Assembly (NCBI GenBank): GCA_964036155.1
Contig: OZ038423.1
Coordinates: forward strand, 25,001,249-25,065,248
Source: Diploscapter coronatus
Taxonomy: Eukaryota; Nematoda; Chromadorea; Rhabditida; Rhabditidae
Length of the DNA stretch: 64,000 bases
Reading direction: 5' to 3'
Below, piece by piece: positions 61,560 to 64,000 of this stretch. Position 1 is the first letter of the stretch; each line of letters starts with the position of its first letter. The translations under genes were made by a program, and so were the position numbers. The notes beneath the pieces were generated by a model. It saw nothing but the letters and a program-made list of their open reading frames with translations. It made no database searches and was not told where the DNA came from.

Positions 61560-63678
61560 TTTCCTCTTGGAGAATCTCCAGCGCAGTGACAGCCAATTTA
61601 GCAGCCAGGGGATTGCCTCCGTAAGTCGATCCGTGCTGACCAGGCTTGATGTTCATCATGATCTGATCGTCGCATAGCACTGCTGATACCTGAAACAAAT
61701 AGCTCTTCTTAAAATATTATAGAAAAATTCAATTATTATTCGATTTGAAAGTTCTGATAAATAAAATATGTAGATGCTCTTCGCTAAAAAGTATCGAACA
61801 TGTTGAGTGTCATAGATAAAGCTCAATTTTTAATCTTTAAATAAATGGAACTGAATTTTATTTATTTTCAGGCAAGGTATTCAACATGTTCAATGTAAGT
61901 AAAAATAATATACCGGATACATTCCTCCAGACAGAGCCTTGCCCAACACGACCATATCTGGCCGGATGCTCTCGTGATAGTGCGCCAACAGCCTAGAGGT
62001 AATATGTTTTTTTTTTTTTTTTAATTTTTGCAAAAATGTTCAATCTTACTTTCCCGTGCGTCCAAGACCAGTTTGTACTTCGTCAGTGATAAACAGAACA
62101 TTATGCTTCTTGCAGATTTCAGAGACACCCTAAAATAGGAGATATGGGGGTCTTATAAATAAAAAAAAAGTAGAAAGTCACCTTCAAATAACCCGCATCC
62201 GGAACGACAACGCCCGCTTCTCCTTGGATTGGTTCGACCATAAAAGCAGCAACAGTTGGGTCAGAGACGGCGTTCTACAAGATTCAAATTAGGCTCACTG
62301 TAGTTTCTACCCTTTTTTCTGAGAAATAGTAGGGGAAAAGAAAAAAAGAGGGCGAGAGCTATAATAGGCCTTCAATTTTTTTTTTTGCGTATTTACAAAA
62401 ATCCTACTTCCACAGCTTGCAGATTGTTGTATGGAATTTTGACGAATCCAGGAACAAATGGGCCAAATCGACTGTAGGAATCTGGATCGGTCGAAGCTGA
62501 GATAGCGGCGATAGATCGGCCCCAGAAATTTTCATTTGCGAACACGACCTGCAATTTTTAACTTAGGTAAAAATCTAATTGTAAGGGTAATCTTGGAATG
62601 TTATCATATTCATTTTCGAACAGAAATTTGACGGCATTTATTTGTGACGATACTTCCAAATCAGAAAATCTAGGTGAAGTCCAACCTTAGCCTCGTTGTC
62701 CTTGACGCCCTTCACATCGTAGGCCCATCGCCTGGCCAATTTCACCGCTGATTCGCAAGCTTCCACTCCTGAAGATTCAACTATTTTACAGGATTAAAGT
62801 TAAGAATTTTACAACAAGCTAATCTATGCAATACCGCATGATCTAATGAACATGGTCTTTCTTTCTCTACTTTGAAAGGGAAAATAAGAGAGGAAGCTAG
62901 AAAGATGAAAGAAGAGAGGGAATAGATTTCACCTATAAAACTATACAGTTCTCATAAATTGCATTTAGTTTGAGACCATGATATTCATGCTATCGAAAAT
63001 TACAAGACAACGAAGCCATAGGAATTGACTAAAGTCAGGATAGGAAAATGTATTATAACTTTTCATCGATATATCAGTCTTGTATGTTATAATTTTCAGA
63101 TTGTTAGATATTAGATAATCCACACCTGTATTCATAGGCAGAACCTTGTCGTATTTGAAAAGGTCTGTGATATACTCCTCGAACTCTCCCAAAACGTCAT
63201 TGTAGAAGGCCCGAGAAGTCAGAGTCAGTCTTTCCGCCTGCTGCTTCATCACTTCGATCAGCTTCGGATGGCAGTGGCCTTGGTTCACAGCTGAAGAATT
63301 GCATACTTTTCTTTAAATATTGCTATTTCACGGCAGTTTGTATATGACATGACGAGATAGACATTCTTTCATGCGTGATTCAGCTAAGTATAGCTCAAAT
63401 CATCAGAAAATTCATAAATTGCCAATTTTACCTACCTGAATACGCAGCCAAGAAATCATAGTACTTCTTGCCCTCCACGTCCCAGACAAACACGCCTAAA
63501 AGAGGGAAATTAAGGCTTTCAGGAATTTTTGCTAATACTTACCCTTTCCCTTGGTTAGAGCGACAGGCAGCGGTTTGTAGTTGTGACAGCCGTATTTTTT
63601 CTCCCGGTCGAAGATTTCCTGACTTGCCAGAGCTTGTTGGGCAGCACGGGGCAGGCGAGAGCGCGCAGAGGAGAGCAT
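61560..63678 (-). CDS. oatr-1: Ornithine aminotransferase, C-terminus lost in gap
   Basis: Exons: 63678-63543, 63495-63436, 63290-63126, 62768-62686, 62548-62408, 62274-62182, 62129-62050, 61992-61914, then 61689 into the gap at 61560; 322 residues visible of about 430-440 expected. Mitochondrial-type N-terminus [20 protein letters not shown]. Substrate and cofactor regions intact: [48 protein letters not shown], the PLP Asp in [14 protein letters not shown], the Schiff-base Lys in [13 protein letters not shown], and [13 protein letters not shown]. It converts ornithine and 2-oxoglutarate to glutamate semialdehyde and glutamate in the matrix. The missing ~100 residues are the C-terminal domain. 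The truncation is an assembly effect, not a broken gene. Confidence 0.95.
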
Positions 63679-64000
63679 GGTTAACTAAATTCCACATGTT
63701 TTCTCATTGTAAGTCACTCAGTTTAAACCTCACCTATTTACAAATCTCATTCAGTTCTACGTAATTTTTTGCTAATATTGAGTAAAATTTAAAACAAGTG
63801 GGGCTTACAATGAGCTAAACTTTCTTGAATTTTGATCAGATTTTCAAAGAGTTGGTCACAAACATGCATTTTATAGGCGAGGATTCGAGGGAAATGAGAT
63901 GGATTTGTACTTTTTTGATTCAAGGATATGTAAATTTCTACGAAAAAGTGCAAGTATCCAAAAGTTTATGAAGCGTAGAGAAAAAGTCGAAAACAAGCGT
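63679..64000. other. Upstream region of ornithine aminotransferase
   Basis: AT-rich. Probable promoter of the - strand gene. No other feature seen. Confidence 0.4.

Noticed and set aside
61330..61698. Open frames drawn through the N run
   Set aside because: Residues inside the gap are unknown; only the flanking exon parts were used.

Overview
The window reads as a nematode nuclear genome fragment. It has many small exons split by short GT-AG introns whose 3' ends are pyrimidine-rich TTTYAG. Several start codons sit directly behind a free splice-acceptor-like site (probable spliced-leader addition). There is a ZnT6-like/CLK-1 gene pair like the C. elegans toc-1/clk-1 operon, plus nematode-style chemoreceptors and a secreted C-type lectin. 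From memory, the C. elegans relatives of most housekeeping genes here (clk-1, toc-1, pll-1, R151.2, pdhk-2, hip-1, esyt-2) lie on chromosome III, so this may be the equivalent chromosome. The species cannot be named from the sequence. All exon models were built by hand from reading frame, splice sites and homology; none was checked by search or RNA data.

Layout. 0-9.3 kb (+ strand): the 3' part of an unrecognised Ser/Lys/Arg-rich protein, a four-TM protein with a PPxY tail, a small one-TM protein, and a two-domain Myb/SANT-like protein with a coiled coil. 9.5-14.2 kb (-): extended synaptotagmin. 15.8-23.8 kb (-): the Hsc70-interacting protein Hip (ST13). Its 5.6 kb intron 6 holds a complete + strand gene (17.4-22.1 kb) for a predicted secreted 1281-residue protein built around at least twelve copies of a C-K-Y-R-K-S-C-Y motif. 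24.6-27.2 kb (-): pyruvate dehydrogenase kinase. 28.8-31.8 kb (+): complex I subunit NDUFA9. 34.3-39.6 kb (+): a PLC-like protein of the catalytically dead PLCL/PRIP type. 39.9-42.4 kb (+): PRPP synthetase. 43.0-43.7 kb (+): a small secreted Cys-rich protein. The spacing of poly(A) signals and acceptors suggests that these last three are one operon.

44-53.8 kb is an accessory island. Two related ~515-bp repeats bracket it and a third, shorter copy lies inside. Each copy carries an identical tRNA-Gly(UCC)-like gene interrupted by a 23-nt intron. The island also holds two 7TM chemoreceptor-type genes (one with a frame break), a two-domain C-type lectin, several fold-back elements and, just outside the right repeat, an ordinary intronless tRNA-Gly(UCC) on the - strand.

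54.1-59.6 kb (+): a ZnT6-like gene followed by CLK-1/COQ7 (ubiquinone hydroxylase), probably an operon. 61.3 kb: the start of a + strand gene with an eh1-like repressor motif (homeobox-type candidate) runs into a 200-N gap. From the other side of the gap, ornithine aminotransferase (-) extends to 63.7 kb with its C-terminus missing. Mitochondrial functions recur (PDHK, NDUFA9, COQ7, OAT), but apart from the two putative operons nothing in the sequence ties them together.
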